Shown here: positions 12,901 through 25,282 of the stretch, one piece after another
Layout of the letters: each line of letters begins with the position of its first letter
Numbering within the stretch: the first letter of the stretch is position 1
From: Eopsaltria australis
Lineage: Eukaryota; Chordata; Aves; Passeriformes; Petroicidae
Length of the DNA stretch: 64,000 bases
NCBI GenBank assembly: GCA_034509425.1
Contig: JAVTVJ010001186.1
Location: 1-64,000, forward strand
Reading direction: 5' to 3'
Notes under the pieces: model-generated
What the model saw: only the letters and a program-made list of their open reading frames with translations
Databases searched by the model: none
Told to the model about the DNA's origin: nothing
Program-made: the position numbers and the translations under genes

Positions 12901-15900
12901 GGGACAGTCCAACCCATGCTGTTCTTCTCTCACTTCATCACTGGATCTCATGCTAGAGGAGGTGGGGCCTCAAAGCATGCAGCTGCTAAAACTGCTGCTA
13001 CTGCAGAACAGAAATCCTCCCCAAAACACAGAGATCCAGATATGGGGAAAAAACAGAACGGGCTCATGTTGGCACTGAAGCTGGAAATTAAAAATACTAT
13101 TAAAAATACTGTGCAAAAGCACATCATGCAAGTATACTTTCAAAATAGAAGGCTGTAGTGACTGAATGGCAATTCTATTTTTCATAGGTAGTGAAATTAC
13201 ATTACCTTTTACAGCATCAACACAAGTCCAGGAAATAAGGAAGGTAAGGCAAGTTACTGATTCACCAAACAAATGGGGTAACATTTCAAAACAAATGTAT
13301 AATTCACTCACTTCAGAATTATAACAACAACAAAAAAATTAAGACTAAAGATCCCTTTAACACGAAAGGATTTGGTATCAGCCCAATCCAAAGTATCCAG
13401 GATGAACTTGAACTGTTGGCCTTAGCATAACTTTAACAGCTACAGAATAGAAGTAAAAAGGTATGCAGCTTTGGCATGTGTAAGGAGAAAAACATTTTCC
13501 TACACCAGGTGCTAGAGGGCTCTGCCAGTAAAATCTCATCTACATCCAGCAACGTCTGCTATTCTACTCCTGGGTCCCTGGAGCTGCTACTTAAAGCAAC
13601 AAATGCTTAAACAGAATATATAAGTCATTTATGTACTTTTCCACATTACTTAGACTTTAATGATAGTTTCTAATACTGAGTACCCCATAAATAGGAAGTA
13701 TTTTTGAAAAATACCAGTATTTCCATCTTTTTCCAGATGCGCCTCTTTAAGCACTCTGAATAGCCATGGAAACCACAGAAAGCTGGTTAGATTATTCAGC
13801 CACAGCCCCAAATTTGGTGGTTTGGGGTTTTTTTGTGAGGGTTGTTTTTTTTTTTTCCTTTTTTTAACTGTACCTCTAACATTCCAGAGTAGGCCACAAT
13901 GAAATAGGTGTTATCCAAAAATAAATGAGAACAGTCTCTGTCCCAAAGACTAAGATGCTGGCTACAACCTGCTGACCCAAGAGGTTTCAAAGATATTATC
14001 TTTGAGTGACAAGGCTTCAAAACCCACATATACAAAGAGTTCTCTGTTAAGCTTTGGTCAATGTGCAGCTATGCTACACAGATACTCTGATGCCACATCT
14101 TTTACTGCAGGCATGGCCCATCTCACTTCTCTTCTGTCTTTTGCCTGCAGCAATGCTCTGCCCAGGGGCTCAAAACCCACTGCAAGCCAGCAGCAAATTT
14201 TTGTCACGTTATACAAAACAGACTGGGAAAAAAAGGAAGTAATATCAAAAATATTTTACAGCTTTAGCTTATCATTAAAAGCTCCTCCAAATAATGGGGT
14301 TCTACAGGAGGAAGATGCTGTGCAGTTTTTAGGACAGAGACAACCCAAACAACAATGAAGCCAGTAGGCAGGCCTTTAAAATCCAGGTCTGTACATACAG
14401 AGCTTCTTCAGAGTCTCATGATCATCCCAAGACCAGGTTCTCCATAAGCCCAGCACAATGGCACCTGAAAGCCAGGCTGCTCTAGCAGTTTGGCATCCTC
14501 CAGCAAGTCCTGGCTTCTAGTCCTCCTCAATCCAAAGGCTCCCACAAGTCAGGCAGCAAGCATAGCCAGACCAGCTCTCTCTCTCGCTTTATATCTCCTC
14601 ACCAGGGAGAACACCACAGTCTGACAATAATTACAAACACTGGGCAAATATTTATGTTTTCCACAAACACCATCAGCCAGTTCCCCTACACTAACCCACC
14701 ACGCCACCACAGGACAGATCAGCCATCTCTGCTCAGTGCTACTCTTTCAGAGCTCACACAGTACAGTGCCAATTTGCTTGAGACCCCAGAATCTGAAAGC
14801 CTAATATACTTGACAATAGACTGCACCAGGATTTGAGCTGCCTGGATGATGGCTGACTTGACTGGTTTCACAATAGCAGCTGTGGAAAGCTGTGTGGGAA
14901 ATTTTTCTGTTAAAATATATTCAAAGCACAGTTTCACAGACATTTCTTCTGGCAGCCACGCTGGCTTAACAGCCCCTCGCTCCCCCCAGCGTTTCTCCTA
15001 ATGACACCAGAGTTGTGGGTACGATCCCTACATATGCCATTCAACTAAGAGCTGGACTCAATGATCTTTGTGGGTCCCTTCCAACTGAGACTAATCTGTG
15101 ACTCCTCTGCCAGCTACTCACTCACTGCTACCCCTGCTCCAGCACCTCATGAGCCCTGACAGTTCTTTCTTCTGCTGGGGGTGACTAAATAAAGCAACCT
15201 AGTGGCAAAGTGTGAAAATTATGCATCAATCCTTCTCGGCTGCTTATTTATTACACAACAGCAGCAACAGTTCTCCCACTTCAAGTGAGGGCACAGTGCA
15301 CAGACAGGAGGGGAAAGCAGAGGTGAATGTTTTGCAGCTGCCCTACACGCCTTCTCCCTTCTCTGAACAGATGTTTCCAGTGGCATTTTCCTATCACCTC
15401 ATTTGATTTGAGTGCTGTAGTTGCCTGCCAATGCAAGGAGCAGTAATTTTGACATTCACCCAGTAAAGAGCAGAAGTAAGCGGACACGTAACAGCCCAAG
15501 TTCGTGCAAAGCACTTTTCCAAGTACAGCCAGGTCCAGACATACTGAGCAGTCCCATCTTACAACAGCCTGGGGAGCACCTATGGTTAACAAGAGTTAGA
15601 CAGGTTAACAAAACAGGTTAAAAGCAGGCCTACCAACCTGTGCTCAAACTATCAGTTCCCTACAATAAATACTCCACCAACACACACTTAACATCTGCCA
15701 CACACTCAAGGCTTGATTTTTGCAAGCTGTGATCCAATCTGATAAATCAGTGGAATGAGGCATGAGAGTAATGTTAAGCACATGTAACTGTTTGCATACA
15801 AGACTGAGAAATAAGAGAACCTATCTTGCCTGCTGCTTTTATAGAGACAGTGAGGTTTTAAGAACATATTTTCCACATACATTTCCAAAAAGAACTCGAA

Positions 15901-18900
15901 GGCTTTAGAAAATACTTTGTGTAGTCATTAAAGTGAAGAGTTTCAGGATCAGTGCCCAAAATAGCCTATGGTATTTTTAAATTATACAAACGATAGGCAA
16001 GTATCAAGCTTATCACAACAAAGAACTTCCTTTTGGGAGACTTCAGCAGAAATAGTAAAAATCAAAGGGGACAAGAGTACAATGGGGAAAAAAACCTCCA
16101 TACTTTAATAAAATGAAGACTTAACAGCTTTTCATTTCTTCCCTCCTAACTGACAGCCTGGTGAGAGAGTTGGGGGAGAATGTGTGCCTTCAGCCTGCCC
16201 ACGGAGCACAGGAATGTGCCTTGCTGAAGCTTCTTTTCATGGGGGCCTAGAGCAGCTTAGTTTTTCATGCGCTGCTTGATTACTTGACTACCAGCATTAT
16301 CTGGGCCATAAGATCTGCAGATAATGCAGTCACTGAGCTGTTAACAGCAGCATCTATCAAAAACATCCAAACATCTACTCTCACAGCTACACGCAGCATC
16401 CAAGCAGGCTGGACAGGCAAAGCAGCCAGCCCTGCATGAAAAAGATCCTGAAGTGGCTACACACCTGCCCTTGCTTGGACTTTTGATTTCAAGAAAGAGC
16501 ATCTAGAAGCAAATATTTTGTTAGCACACTGGTTCATGAAAACAAGAGATGTCTGATGCCAGGGGTCCTGAGCATCAGGAGCTGGTCTCAGACTATTATT
16601 GAAAACCTAGTGCTGTTATGCATATGCATTTTCCAAAAGCTTCTTCAACGGGTCACATGATTACACAGCTGTTTGTGCCTCTAAAGTAACTAAACTCACC
16701 AAGAAGGAGGCTTTGTTTTGTCCTTTGTCTGACTTAACTGGCTTTCCACTGCTTGTTTTTTAATATTCAGACTCACCATGTGACTTAAGCCAAGAGGTTT
16801 TGTGAACCAACATGCCAGTTAATTAACTGATGGCCTATTTTGAGGAGCACATTTCACACCGCAAACTGTGCAAAATTAAAGCAGACTTCAGGGAAAAGTC
16901 ATGCCAGCCCAGATACTGCCTGAGTCATGCTTTCTGGTGAGGGTTTCCTGCCCTCAGCCACCACAGGGCAGAACTGCCATAGAGTACCAAGCAGCTCAAA
17001 ACCTGGGCAAGAAAGTTACAGTGAGAGTTAAACTGTGGGTGAGCCACTGCCAGGCACCGGCAGAGCTGAAGTTAAGCTGGACTGAGGGCAATTAGATTCT
17101 GTCTCTGTGCACAAACGTTACTAAGTGGTGACTCAGCTCAGCATTAGAAAATAACATCACTGCAAAATGTCTAAATTCAAGTCTGCTCAACTGCTCTTCT
17201 CCTGATGAGTTTGGAAAAATCAAGACAATTGTTTAGTCTGACCTCAGCCTCACAGGGTATCACATCACCCATCTCCTCAGGAGCATAGCTATTTTCCATT
17301 AGCATAGACCATCTGGATTTGACAGCAGTATGAGGAAGACTGTCCATCCCTCTGGTTACTTAAAGCTGACACTGAAAAGCGAAAAAAACACCCCCACCTT
17401 CTAATTTGCCTGCTACAGTTCCCCAGGCACTGGCTCCTGGTGAGGCTTTCTTCAGTACTGTAGACAGCCTCGTAACTATCTGGTCTTTTCTTCCTGCTCA
17501 TCAAAGAAGGAAACCAAAACATTTATCCTCAGCCTCATTTGAAGGCTTTTAGACTTCTCCTCTCAGCACCTAAGTTGTTCAGGGTCTTTTTTCCTGAAAA
17601 AAATTCAAATTTACCCCGTCCCTCCTACAAAATCATGGCAGTCCAACTGCAAACAGTCCAGCAAGTCACCTGACTTGCCTCCCCAGCATACAGCCAAAAA
17701 GGGGGTAGGACTCAGCCTTGCAGCACTCCACACACAACATAGGAAACCAGCTAGATGGCTGTACTTAAAATGCTGTATTTTATTTACAGTGGTGTCATGC
17801 CATCCAGGTTACATCTGCTTCAGTAGCAGTCTCTGCTCCTCCAGTCCTTTCATCTGTCTGTGTGCTTGTGGGAGCAATTTTAAATATCCTCTTAAGTCAC
17901 TGAGGAAAACAGACCTGATCCTGAAGCTTCTCTGCATTGATCCCCTGACATTCTTCACTGACAGCAATCTCTGCTGGGTGACAGGTTCAGCTGTCCATTC
18001 CTATAATTTAGTATTTCAGTTTCCTCATGCTGCAGCCACTTCTCAAACTTTCACAGCAAAGGAGATACTAACAAAGCAACTGGAAGATGAAAGAGAAGTC
18101 AGCAGTGGCAAAGTCTCACAATTGGGGCCATCACTTCATGCAGAGAGTGGATTTTCTCCAGGTTAGCTCTGATGTTCGAGACCAGGACTCTGGAAGTAGG
18201 ATGGCACATATACAACATGGTACACCACCAGGTACAGAGAACAAAATGCAGGGCAGTAACTGCCTAAGTCCATGTACCACTGGAGTGAAGAAGCAGTTAA
18301 AATGAAATTTTTCATGCATTGACTTCAAAGCACGTAGCTGGAACAGCTGCTTTGCTTTTGAATGAACTGACAGCTTCGAGCTGTTCCACAAATCTGCTGT
18401 GTCTTTAAAAGATGGTTTCAGTACGGAGTCCAAGAGGATTTTAGGGTGGGGAGTAAAAAAAAGAAAAAGACATTAACAGTTTCTACAAAGTGACAAAAGC
18501 CAACAAACTGGTACAAAGCCTTAACTCTTTCTCGTCCCTTCATATTAAAAATTAAAATCTACTTGTTGAAAGCATTGCTAAAGATGCTTCAATTTACACC
18601 AATGTCACAACATTCATACACTCCTCCAGGCCGGCAGGTTCAAAGTGGGGCCTGCTCACATCCTGACAGTGCTTCTTGATGAGCATTTTAAAATATAATG
18701 CCCAAATCTTCCCAATATAGGAAGTATTCCTGAATCACTGTTTTGCCAGTGACTGTAGTAAGCCAAGAGCAAAACCCATGAGACAGGTCTTTTCAGAAAA
18801 TATTAAGAACAGTTCCTGCTAAAACTCAGTACCAGACATTACAGGTTGAAGTATTTTGGATCAGTGCTGCTGGACAGAAGGAAGAGCAAAACTTTTGAGT

Positions 18901-21900
18901 TTTCAGACTGTTAACATTTATATGTTTTAATACTTGAGCACACACCATCTTTAATTGTTGGAAGATCCAGTTACTAAACTACAAACACTAGTTCCTGCGT
19001 AGCTATCACTAATTAAGATGATGATGAGATCTCTAGTGTGTAGCACTCCCTTCAAAATGGGCACAGAGCCACCTCCCCCCACGTGTCATCATGGGCACAC
19101 ACTACAGTCCCCCCACAGCTCTGGCTGGCTCAGTCCCTCACTGCCTCATGCTGCAATACATGCTGATGCTGAAGCTGATCTCCTGGATGACTCGAACAAG
19201 GCAGCAGGTAAAATCCCACCAACAGAATGGCCAGTTGCCATTCTTGGAGGCCAGGGATTTAAAATGCCAAGACATATTAGGGTCTGCACACTTGAGAAAG
19301 AAACGGAAGCACCGCTGACTGGGGTCCTTGAGAAGGACACATGAAGTAACCTAAGGTCCAAGCATCTTCACATGGCTAACTTGAGAACACCGTCCAACCT
19401 CAGCACATGTTTGGGATGAGAGCAGTCACTAGTTCCAATGAGACCTTCAGCTTCTGCCACAGTCATAGCTTTCATCCCTGAAATAAGTATGTCTTGTACC
19501 CACAACTGTGAGTACATCCATTGCAATGAAAGTCCCACTAACAAGAAACACATCCTGGAACAACCACACTTGCAAAAACTAAAATAAAAGCAGCACTAGT
19601 ATTTAGATCCTTCTGCAGAAAAGTACTCCCTTGCCCTTAAAAGTGAAGGCCCTGCTCTTATACTGCCTTCAGGCCACAGTTCAACAGCTATGAGTATTTA
19701 AGGCGTTTCTTTAAACCCACAATAAAACCAACTAATGTGATGCAAGAGAAAAAGTCTAATAAAATAGGAAGCAATTGGAAATTAGGAAGGAATGAGGAAG
19801 AATGTCTTCTTATGCAGTGACAGGGAAAGGATTCTAACCTAGAAACAGAATGTCAAATGATATAAGAGTTACAGGATCTCCACATCTTTTAGTCTCTTAT
19901 CCTTCCCTTTTTGACGACTTTTGAATCCAGCTGTAAATTTTATCCCACTACAGCAGGCAGATGGAACCTCAAAGACAAGTTATTAAACTTTCTTGAAAAT
20001 AGGCAAAAGTTTTAGTGGAGAAAAAATGATCTCTCTATCCTAAGCAAGGAAAAGGCTGCTACACAACTTCTGTATTTATTAGAAAGGGAATCAGCATGAG
20101 ATACCAACCTCAACGGACAAAGCTGCGGGAAATCAGGCTTTGTTAATTCAATTATTTAGGAAACCATTTATTGAAAGCAAAAACTCCATGTTTCTGCAAA
20201 CAGGGAAAATAGTCCTTCACCAGGCTTTTTTTTCCCTAACAAATTGAAGTGGAGTACACTACAATATTCTACATCAGACCTCAGATAGCTATTTCATCTT
20301 CTATCACAATTAATAACAGCAGCGGCAGAGCTGTGGAAATACCCCCAGCTGAATGTTCAGCTCAAACACACTAAACAAACCCCTCTCACCTAGGAAGACC
20401 ATTTGCAGAACAACAGATGTATTTCTGGGAGCACTGTGTGGAGTGAAGCCAGGAACATCACCAGCATCATCCCACAGCACTGCAGCACATTACACTACAC
20501 ACACGTCCTGCAATGCTCCTGTAACCTCAGAGGACACAAACCTGGATAAGGGTGACAGAACCATCCTTCTCACCACATAAGGAAAAGAGGAGACCGTGGA
20601 GACAGGACTGCAAGCCCCCTTTTCAACCCACAGATGCAAACAGGCAGTGCCAGAAAGGCAGGCAGTCACAGACTGCACAGGGATCTCCCTCCTTTCCCTA
20701 GAAGCTATGAGTCACAGAAGTCATAAGATGGGCCAAGGTCAACCTTATAAATATAGCTGCATTGTTTTTACCCCTTTTTTTTCTTTAAAACAACTCCATC
20801 AGAATTAGAATTCTGGGTATAAAATGAAAACCTGATACTCTTAACTTGCAGCACATCTTTTATTTATTACATGATTTCTATGTGTAGAAATCATATGATT
20901 TCTAAGTGTAGAACACTGTTAAGGACATCACTCAAGATTTAACAGACCTACAAAAAGAGCTTCATAAGCTTTAATAGCTACCAGTTCTAATTGAAAAATT
21001 CATCTTCTTGAACAACCCAGCTACAACATACTGTCCACCCAAAATGAATGTTAACGATCTAAATTACATTTATTTAACTCTGGAAAAAAATATTCACTGT
21101 AATAAAGATTTTCCGCAACAGCTGCTTTCTTTAACCATGATCTCAACTTTATTCTCCTGAGAATCACTACTGAAGAAAAGCCAAATATAAAATCCTGTTT
21201 CCTGTCAATTTAAGCAGAGTTTTTATGTAATCAAAAGCATTGTGGAGGCCCAAGCCAAACTGTATTCTCACTGCATTCTCAAAAAGACATAAGCAAAAGA
21301 AGAGACATTTAGCAAGCTTATTACAGCTTGGAAATCTAAATATCACAATTGTCTTCAAAGCAAGGTTGTACATTACCCAATAAAAAAACAACTGCAGAAA
21401 TTAAAGTTTATAAATGGCCAAGTTCCTCCAAAGAAAGTTCCCAGAGTCTACTTGGCAAGGATGCAAGTCACACAGTAATGTCCATTAAGATCATTTAAAA
21501 TAATTCTGCAAACGCAGAATCAGCATAACCGAAGCACACTGAAGTCTGGCAGCTTGCCGCTATATCCTGTAACAACTGGAATCTGGGCTGCAAAACCTGA
21601 ATGCATTCATTCTGACAGGCACCATCAACTAGACATTTACCATGGTTTGACCCAAAAAAAGTATCAATCACTCATCATCTATTTCACACCAGGAAAATTT
21701 TTCGGAGTGAAAATTAATAGTAATGTTAACTCGTAATAAAATTTTTGTATCAGACAAATGGCAATTGCACGCTAACAACAATTGCACTGAAATAGCTCAG
21801 AAAGACAATACCAAAGTTCTCACTTCTAGAAAAGCAGATCCACAGACAGAGGCATGCATAAGATATAAACAAGGCAAAACTACTTCCCACACACTACGAG

Positions 21901-24271
21901 ATATGAAGTACATTAAACTACTACATTTTAGGAAAAAAACAGGGACCTAACATGAGAGTTGTTTGCATAACTCTTACAAAAGTTTCATCTTTTCTCAAGC
22001 ACTTAAACTCTCTTTCTGGATATAGGGTTAACTTCATCTTCAGGGGAACACTGAAGGAGAAGCCAAATTCCTTCTTGATTTTCCAGCTTGATTAACACTA
22101 CCCACAAAATGCCTGAGGAAGCTTGGATGAGACAGAATGAAGAACTTCTATCCCTTTTGGTTTTCTTGTGTATTAATCACATTATACAAACATGCCCTCT
22201 TCAAGGTTGGAATAAATCAAGTAATAAAGGCAAAGACCATTTTTCACTTTAAAAATGTGACACTGCATGCTATTGAAACATGGTTTATGTTGTTTATTAT
22301 CTTAGCCTATGAAAAGGTTATCCACACTATGTTTGCTGGTGTAACTCCAGCAATATGTCATACTTTGCATAGATAAGTCTTACGTCAAAAGCAGTGCTTG
22401 AGCCAGCAGAATAAATCTCCCCAGGGACTTCTGGCACTATGACTACATCTACCTTGGGGCTTTCGATTCATCTTCAACAACACTAAGGAGTTCAGTTTAT
22501 TTACAGACTCCAAAGTGACACATCAGTTTCAATGAAACACATTACTATCAGGGATTACTACACCGGGTAGGGAGTAAGGCCCTAACAATGTCTCAAAGGC
22601 TGGTCATGCTAAAGCCATGCCATTCACCACCGAGCATCACAACAGCTTCATCCTCTTGGTAATTTAAGTTACTTCTCCAGGAGCTACACCAAAAAAAAAG
22701 TACAATGAAAATGCAAAAAGCCATGAACCACTGTAGTAACAGCACCTAACAGCACTTTGTTGAGCTGCTCCACAACTTGTTTCACATTCTGCCGAAATGG
22801 TCATGAAGCAGCAGTCAGGGAGGACCCTGTGTTAAGATTAATATTAGCAAATATAGTTACTGCTGTCCCCCAGGTCCACAGGACTGTGTGGAGAGGCCCA
22901 GGGCAGCTCCCAGAGGGCAAGCAAATGGATGCATACTCAGTAATCCTGTCCCACTGAAGATTCAAAGAACCACAGACAGAAGACCAAATCTAGCCCAGGA
23001 TTTCAAACTACAGGAAAGACGTAAGATTTTTCCCAGGTGGTTCATACAAGAGCAAGAGAATAATCAGATTCTGAGGGTGGGCAGAGTGAGCAAAGGAGAA
23101 GTTCAATAGAATTAGGACCATAGGTGTTTAAATATGTAAAACAACAGGAATAAGCTTGCCGGCTAGTCTATTGCAGACAGAAGTAGTAACAGGTTTCTAC
23201 TGCAGAAACAGAGATTTGTGAAAATAAAGCACAAAATAAAGTGCCTGGAGAAGATGTCTAACATCATACCAGAGAGACAACTATTAGAACAGGCATCATT
23301 CCCTTGAGTGTAACCAAGGAGGAGATCTGGATAGGGTCTCACTACTGCCTATCTCCTCCAAGTCATGATCCTTCTTCGACGGAACTGATTTAAACAGGAA
23401 CACAGGTGCACCATGGTAAGATGCAGAGTACTGAATCCACACCCCATGAATACTGAACAGTGTAGGTGCTGCACTGCCTGCCATCACCACTTGCTCTCAT
23501 CTCTCACTTCCTCTACCAGCACCTGAGTACGCCGAAACCTTCCACAAGCCGAATTTAAAGGAGTTTGTGAAAGGCTCAGAGGGCTGACAGGCACCCAGTG
23601 GCTATGAGATTAGTTAAGAACATTCAAAATCTCATACCATGTGGTCTCATTTCCCCACCACCAGCAGCCAGTGGCTAATGCCCAATCGCCCCTCGTAGTT
23701 CTAAAGGATCTGCTGCTCTTTTGGGAATTGCTCCTTGCCGTGCTGGGCTTTGGGAAGGCCTCTCTCCATGTCGGCGCCTCCAGCCGCACGCCGATGCCCT
23801 GCTGCGGGCGCCGGGGAGCGGAGCGGCTCCCGCCTGCCCGCCCGCACGCACCTCGGGGGACAGCCTGCGTCCAGCCTCCCTGCCGAAACACGAGGGGAAT
23901 AATCCACCCAGAAAGCTGGCAGAAACACCACTGTGGGCGCTCGGCTAGCCTGGACAGGCACCCCGCTCGCTGCGAGGGCTGCTTTTCCTGCACCGCGCCG
24001 ACGGTCCGGGGAGCCCGGCGCGCAGCCCGGCCCGGAGCCCGCCGAGCAGCGCACGGACGGCGCGCCGGCCCCTGCCCAGCCGCCCTCCGCTCCCGCGGAG
24101 AGCGCCCACCGTCCCGGCCCCGCCGGCCGCTCCCCGGCACCTCGCTCCCTGCCGCGGCCGCGGAGCCCCCGGGCGGGCCCCCAGCGCCGTGCCCGGAATG
24201 TCCGCCCCGCACACCTGCCGCGCTCCCCGCATCCCCGACCCTACCTGGCCGGCGCAGCAGCGGGCGGACAT
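849..24271 (-). CDS. SERINC5: SERINC5, serine incorporator 5 (5' part, coding exons 1-5)
   Basis: Multipass membrane protein of the SERINC/TMS1 family, found at the plasma membrane. Family members are linked to incorporating serine into membrane lipids and to phospholipid scrambling, and mammalian SERINC5 lowers retroviral infectivity. Five coding exons are joined on the minus strand: 24245-24271, 11490-11657, 4256-4434, 3881-3963 and 849-942, giving 551 nt open with consistent phases. The translation starts MSARCCAGQ, then a Cys-rich stretch with CCC and CCKCC clusters. Hydrophobic segments lie near residues 38-58, 90-111, 127-145 and 157-176. The hallmark stretches [30 protein letters not shown] and FAHKWNKNW identify SERINC5 rather than SERINC1-3. 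Vertebrate SERINC5 is about 420-460 residues, so roughly 60% of the protein lies beyond the left edge. No frameshift or stop is seen. The start is the only ATG in frame with the conserved N-terminus. Confidence 0.93.
943..3880 (-). other. SERINC5: SERINC5 intron 4
   Basis: About 2.9 kb bounded by a clear acceptor at the left and donor at the right. The 149-residue open frame at 3183-3632 on the plus strand shows no recognisable family signature. No repeat family identified. Confidence 0.75.
3881..3963 (-). CDS. SERINC5: SERINC5 coding exon 4
   Basis: 83 nt with acceptor CATCCAG and donor GTATGT. It encodes [15 protein letters not shown] and [12 protein letters not shown], the third membrane segment and a conserved acidic loop. 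The exon is absent from simple ORF scans because it is short, but its phase (2 in, 1 out) fits both neighbours. Confidence 0.93.
4256..4434 (-). CDS. SERINC5: SERINC5 coding exon 3
   Basis: 179 nt with acceptor TTTTCAG and donor GTGAGT. It encodes the loop [20 protein letters not shown], then [18 protein letters not shown] (second hydrophobic segment) and [14 protein letters not shown], ending two bases into a Gly codon. The reading continues in phase into exon 4 across a 292-nt intron. Confidence 0.95.
7430..8330 (-). mobile_element. Solo LTR of an endogenous retrovirus (ERVL-like)
   Basis: 901-bp element in SERINC5 intron 2. On the plus strand it runs TGTTATGATC ... TCTCTGACA and is flanked on both sides by GGATC (7425-7429 and 8331-8335), a perfect 5-bp target-site duplication. 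The AATAAA at 7519-7524 on the minus strand, about 90 nt from the element's end, and the TGTCAGAGAC start give the orientation. It carries a purine-rich (plus strand) GA tract and a GC-rich segment. A 5-bp duplication is typical of ERVL-class integration. There is no internal gene, so it is a solo LTR left by recombination. The family name is not assigned. Confidence 0.8.
7532..7650. repeat. GA-rich polypurine tract
   Basis: Imperfect (GAGA)n/(GAAA)n sequence on the plus strand, broken by GTAGGGAGAAA-like units that occur twice. It lies inside the solo LTR and probably grew by slippage after insertion. Confidence 0.8.
11490..11657 (-). CDS. SERINC5: SERINC5 coding exon 2
   Basis: 168 nt, 56 residues, phase 0 at both ends. 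The acceptor is CTTTCAG and the donor GTAAGT. It encodes LACCCG, the CCKCCP cluster, [10 protein letters not shown] and the first transmembrane helix, ending NEMKTH. The [10 protein letters not shown] stretch is highly conserved in SERINCs. Confidence 0.95.
14985..15107 (+). mobile_element. CR1 LINE 3'-end fragment
   Basis: The stretch GACTCAATGATCTTTGTGGG followed by TCCCTTCCAACTGAGA and TCTGTGACTC matches the conserved CR1 3' terminus. Only the last ~120 bp is preserved, as is usual for 5'-truncated copies. It lies in SERINC5 intron 1, antisense to the gene. Confidence 0.75.
20871..20913. repeat. Small hairpin with adjoining partial duplication
   Basis: ATGATTTCTA, loop TGTG, then TAGAAATCAT forms a perfect 10-bp stem (20871-20894). 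The same arm restarts immediately as ATGATTTCTA-AGTGTAGAA at 20895-20913, so the unit is partly tandemly duplicated. No function is evident. Confidence 0.7.
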
Positions 24272-24570
24272 GCTGGCGGAGCGGGGCGGCGCGGCTCCCT
24301 CGCTGCTCCCGCATGCAGGAGAGCGCAGGGCTGGGATGTCCTGGGCTGGGCAGGACAGCGCTGGGCGCCGCGGGAGGAGCAGCACCGCCTACTATCCGGC
24401 TGCCGGCCCGGCCCGGCCCGGCCCCGCCGCACGGCTTCCGCTGTCGTCAGCCCGCATGTGAGCTTCGCTACCTCGCTGCCCGAGCCAGCGGGAGCAGCGA
24501 CAGCTGCCATACGGAGGGTGGATCCAAAGGGGGCCGTCCGCGGCGGGCTGTCCTGCTCGCAAGGGCGCTG
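23760..24570 (-). promoter_or_regulatory. SERINC5: SERINC5 CpG-island promoter
   Basis: Dense CpG and GC-rich sequence surrounding coding exon 1 and reaching about 300 bp upstream of the ATG at 24271, with GC-box-like CCCCGCC runs. This is the expected TATA-less promoter. The long open frames here on both strands (up to 320 codons) reflect stop-poor GC-rich sequence, not genes. Confidence 0.8.
24245..24271 (-). CDS. SERINC5: SERINC5 coding exon 1
   Basis: Encodes MSARCCAGQ (27 nt). The donor GTAGGG follows directly. The ATG has A at -3, an acceptable Kozak context, and sits inside the CpG island. The intron is in phase 0 and joins to the Cys-rich exon 2. Confidence 0.9.
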
Positions 24571-24931
24571 CTGAGATCACCTGCGTGCTCATATACCCAG
24601 TAAAACATCTGGTTTTGAGTTTAACGCTGCAGCGCACCAACCCCGGTGCAAACTGCTTTGCCGCATCGCACGGCCGGCACACAAGCCCCTTCCTGCGTGG
24701 AAAGGCCGTGTTTGTTCCAAGGACATCTGTAAGGCCATGCTTTCCTAACAGTAGCTGAGACCTTCCCTCGGTGTTTCCGAAATACATCCTCCAGCCTCAG
24801 TCGCTGAGAACCTTTCGCAGTACTAGGCATGGTACTAGGCAGGAGGCAAGGGTTTCTCAGCTTCCCATGTGACGATAGGAACTTGCAAAGCTAAATTCAG
24901 ATATGACAGGCGTCATCGTATCAGATGAACG

Positions 24932-25282
24932 CGTCTTTACAAACAGACTGCATGAATCTGCTTGTAGATAAGGCCAGAGTTTTGTAGATAATGAAATAAC
25001 GAGAGAACCCATTGATTTTAGAAAGCTTTACTAATTGACACAGACTGCTGCTCAGCTAAGGTCGAACTAAACTTCTGAACTTTGTAAAGAACAAAGACTT
25101 AATAGAGTTATAAATATTACCTTCTCTGCCCAGGGCAGACTTAAAGCTAATTTTAATGATCATGTATGTTGAACAGGAGGGGTACATATTAAGGAGATGT
25201 GGTGTAGATGGATGGGGAAGTCTGTACTTTCCCAGGACTCCTTTGTGGACACTAACCTCTAGTGACATGAATTTTCTGCACA
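24932..25282 (+). mobile_element. Diverged LTR, copy B (internally deleted)
   Basis: Shares ordered blocks with the LTR at 31837-32281: TAGATAAGGCCAGA, ACTAATTGA-CAGACTG, AACAGG, GGAAGTCTGTAC, GACTCCTTTGTGGACA and AACCTCTAGTG. It lacks the ~130-bp block that in the other copy carries the CCAAT box, TATA-like box and polyadenylation signal. The terminal TG appears mutated to CG and no clean target-site duplication is visible. It could be a separate solo LTR or the 5' LTR of an old provirus whose 3' LTR is the other copy. Confidence 0.65.

Larger units (their letters stand above)
11658..24244 (-). other. SERINC5: SERINC5 intron 1
   Basis: About 12.6-kb first intron. It contains a short CR1 tail near 15.0 kb, a small perfect hairpin at 20871-20894, and otherwise no recognised coding or repeat content. 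Frames such as 17675-18166 (163 codons, plus) carry no family motif. Confidence 0.8.

Noticed and set aside
23610..24603. Long open frames on both strands, up to 320 codons
   Set aside because: They overlap each other in several frames within the SERINC5 CpG island. GC-rich sequence has few stops, the composition is low-complexity Pro/Ala/Arg/Gly, and no domain is recognisable.
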